A stretch of 64,000 nt of DNA, from positions 248,001 to 312,000 of the forward strand of contig NZ_AUGT01000012.1 in assembly GCF_000422805.1 (NCBI RefSeq), in the 5' to 3' direction. Positions 63,187 to 64,000 of the stretch are shown one piece after another. Positions within the stretch are counted from its first letter, which is position 1; every line of letters starts with the position of its first letter. The position numbers and the translations under genes were made by a program. This stretch comes from Nocardioides halotolerans DSM 19273 (GTDB lineage: Bacteria > Actinomycetota > Actinomycetes > Propionibacteriales > Nocardioidaceae). The notes beneath the pieces were generated by a model. That model searched no databases. It saw only the letters and a list, made by a program, of their open reading frames with translations, and had not been told where the DNA came from.

Positions 63187-63575
63187 CCGATGAGGGGACG
63201 GGCAGGTTCGACGACCTCCCCGACCAGCGGCGCCTCGGGCTCGAGCGCATGGAGGAGGTGTACGGCTTCGAGATGTCCGACGGAGCCGGCGACTTCTTCC
63301 GCTACACCGCCGACCACCTGTTCGCCGACATCTGGAGCCGGCCGGGGCTCTCCGACCGCGACCGCCGGCTGCTGCTGATCGGCCTGCTCGCCGGCACCGG
63401 TGCGCACGACGTGCTCACGATCCAGGTGCCGGCGGCGCTGGCGTCCGGCGACCTCGACGAGACCGCCCTGCGCGAGATCGTGGTCTTCCTGAGCCACTAC
63501 GCCGGCTGGCCGGTCGGGGCGCGGCTCAACTCCCTGGTCGAGGAGACGGTCGCCAAGGCCGCCCGCGAGCGGTGA
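63183..63575 (+). CDS. Carboxymuconolactone decarboxylase family protein (Rv0771-like)
   Basis: A 130-residue CMD-fold protein, all helical. LSDRDRRLLLIGLLAGTGAHD and LREIVVFLSHYAGWPVGARL are family motifs, the second with the His near the C-terminus. True decarboxylases act on aromatic breakdown products, but the AhpD-like CxxC pair is absent, so peroxidase activity is unlikely. It is the last recognisable gene of the operon, as Rv0771 is in M. tuberculosis. GTG start overlaps the upstream stop. Confidence 0.88.
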   Translation: MTDEGTGRFDDLPDQRRLGLERMEEVYGFEMSDGAGDFFRYTADHLFADIWSRPGLSDRDRRLLLIGLLAGTGAHDVLTIQVPAALASGDLDETALREIVVFLSHYAGWPVGARLNSLVEETVAKAARER

Positions 63576-63640
63576 CGACCTTCGAGGGCGAGGTCCTCGC
63601 CCAGGCCCGGCCCGACCTGGTGGACGCGGCGTACGCCTGA
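63572..63640 (+). other. 22-codon open frame coupled to the operon end
   Basis: GTG overlapping the CMD stop opens a frame of 22 residues, VTTFEGEVLAQARPDLVDAAYA. The GTGA junction is like the others in the operon. It could be a tiny gene or the remnant of a lost eleventh gene. No homology was recognised. Confidence 0.25.
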
Positions 63641-63695
63641 CCGCGTGCGGAGTCCCACCAAGACCAGATCAGCGCAATCGCGCCGGTTGTGCACC

Positions 63696-63711
63696 GTTTC
63701 ACGCGTGAAAC
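63696..63711. promoter_or_regulatory. Perfect 16-base palindrome GTTTCACGCGTGAAAC
   Basis: The half-sites match the ParB site (parS, GTTTCACGTGAAAC) but the centre is two bases longer. A weaker match (CTTTCACGTGAAG) lies at 63873-63885 inside the next gene. A diverged parS site or another operator are both possible. Confidence 0.45.
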
Positions 63712-63785
63712 ACGACCGAACGGGCGCGAATGCGCTGGATCGGTCTTGCCGGAATGGTCCGGACAGGTCATGTCGGGGCGGCCTC

Positions 63786-63808
63786 CGCGGGTGCGATGAT
63801 CACCCGCG
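63786..63808 (+). promoter_or_regulatory. Hairpin just upstream of last gene
   Basis: Arms CGCGGGTG and CACCCGCG (8 perfect pairs, 7-base loop) end two bases before the ATG at 63811. It could mask ribosome access or end the upstream operon. Confidence 0.4.
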
Positions 63809-63810
63809 CC

Positions 63811-64000
63811 ATGGCCTTCATCCCCGCGCGCTTCGCGACGTTCTTCAGCATCCCGATCCTGCGCCGGGCCGCCTTTCACGTGAAGCGGCTGACCAGCGGG
63901 ATGGACGCCTCGTTCTTCTCCCGGGTGGGCGTCTTCCTCGCGGGCGTCCTCGTGGTGACCTCCGCCCTGGTGACCTTCGCCGAACGCAACGGCGAGTACA
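63811..64000 (+). CDS. Membrane protein, possibly a potassium channel (3' end outside window)
   Basis: Only the first 63 residues are visible. A basic amphipathic start (ILRRAAFHVKRLTSGMD) is followed by a hydrophobic helix, RVGVFLAGVLVVTSALVTF, and AERNGEY. An ion-channel (Kch/TrkA-N) type protein would fit the helix ending in FAERN, but this is a weak resemblance. The ATG at 63811 is the likely start. The gene runs off the window edge. Confidence 0.5.
   Translation, partial: MAFIPARFATFFSIPILRRAAFHVKRLTSGMDASFFSRVGVFLAGVLVVTSALVTFAERNGEY

Noticed and set aside
63696..63711. Bona fide parS site
   Set aside because: The centre has two extra bases, which would change the spacing of the half-sites; listed only as a palindrome.

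Overview
The window is one continuous stretch of very GC-rich bacterial chromosome, roughly 70 percent GC or more by eye. It has tightly packed genes, many GTG starts and frequent ATGA or GTGA stop/start overlaps. The gene content points to an actinobacterium of the Nocardioides type: SepH, DUF4193, DUF3093, DUF3159, DUF3710 and DUF4235 proteins, an actinobacterial Fe-S ferrochelatase, CeoB/CeoC, LigB, CYP51 and HtdX-FabG4-FadA2 relatives. No rRNA, tRNA, transposase, phage gene or CRISPR array was seen. Genus is inferred from protein resemblance, not from a marker gene. Layout from left to right. 1-3.5 kb: the end of zwf, then a minus-strand TasA/CalY-like surface protein locus with its own Ser/His signal peptidase and an RTX-repeat protein. 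3.6-7.4 kb: a two-domain acyl-CoA reductase, a 0.7 kb gene-free stretch made of two copies of a ~228 bp repeat, and sepH. 7.5-13.3 kb: a sugar-lactone oxidase, two paralogous MFS transporters and a divergent hemH-inositol phosphatase pair. 13.4-22.3 kb: the conserved actinobacterial block DUF4193, DUF4235, DUF3093, dut, DUF3710, OB-fold, DUF3159, ceoC, ceoB, a KimA-like permease, an rRNA/tRNA uracil methyltransferase and an S51 peptidase. 22.5-30.2 kb: aconitase, a glycosyltransferase with a divergent TetR regulator, and small genes including an orphan gene behind a perfect LexA box. 30-43 kb: a GH18 protein, efeO-efeB, a secreted phosphoesterase, dxs, a P-domain protein with a lysine-rich tail, PAC2, tesB and an M23 peptidase. 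44-52.5 kb: two separate ArsR-MFS cassettes flanking a fatty-acid locus (MaoC, FabG4-like, FadA2-like, TetR). 52.6-55 kb: ligB and an EamA transporter. 55.2-63.6 kb: a ten-gene operon, TetR-P450-SDR-CYP51-ferredoxin-SnoaL-aldehyde dehydrogenase-SDR-HIBADH-CMD. It matches the Mycobacterium tuberculosis Rv0763c-Rv0771 neighbourhood almost gene for gene but sits here in a single direction. Regulation is unusually readable. Eleven genes carry a TANNNT -10 hexamer 6-9 bases before the start codon with no Shine-Dalgarno sequence, which indicates leaderless transcripts. Several of these have perfect operators just upstream: a LexA box at 29724, a TetR palindrome at 50619, an ArsR repeat at 44028 and a TetR-type repeat at 55208. 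Two families of palindromic interspersed repeats are also present: a 69-base double hairpin at 22331 and 55132, and a GATCGAGCTTGTCGAGATC-type element at about 5764, 6003 and 59249.
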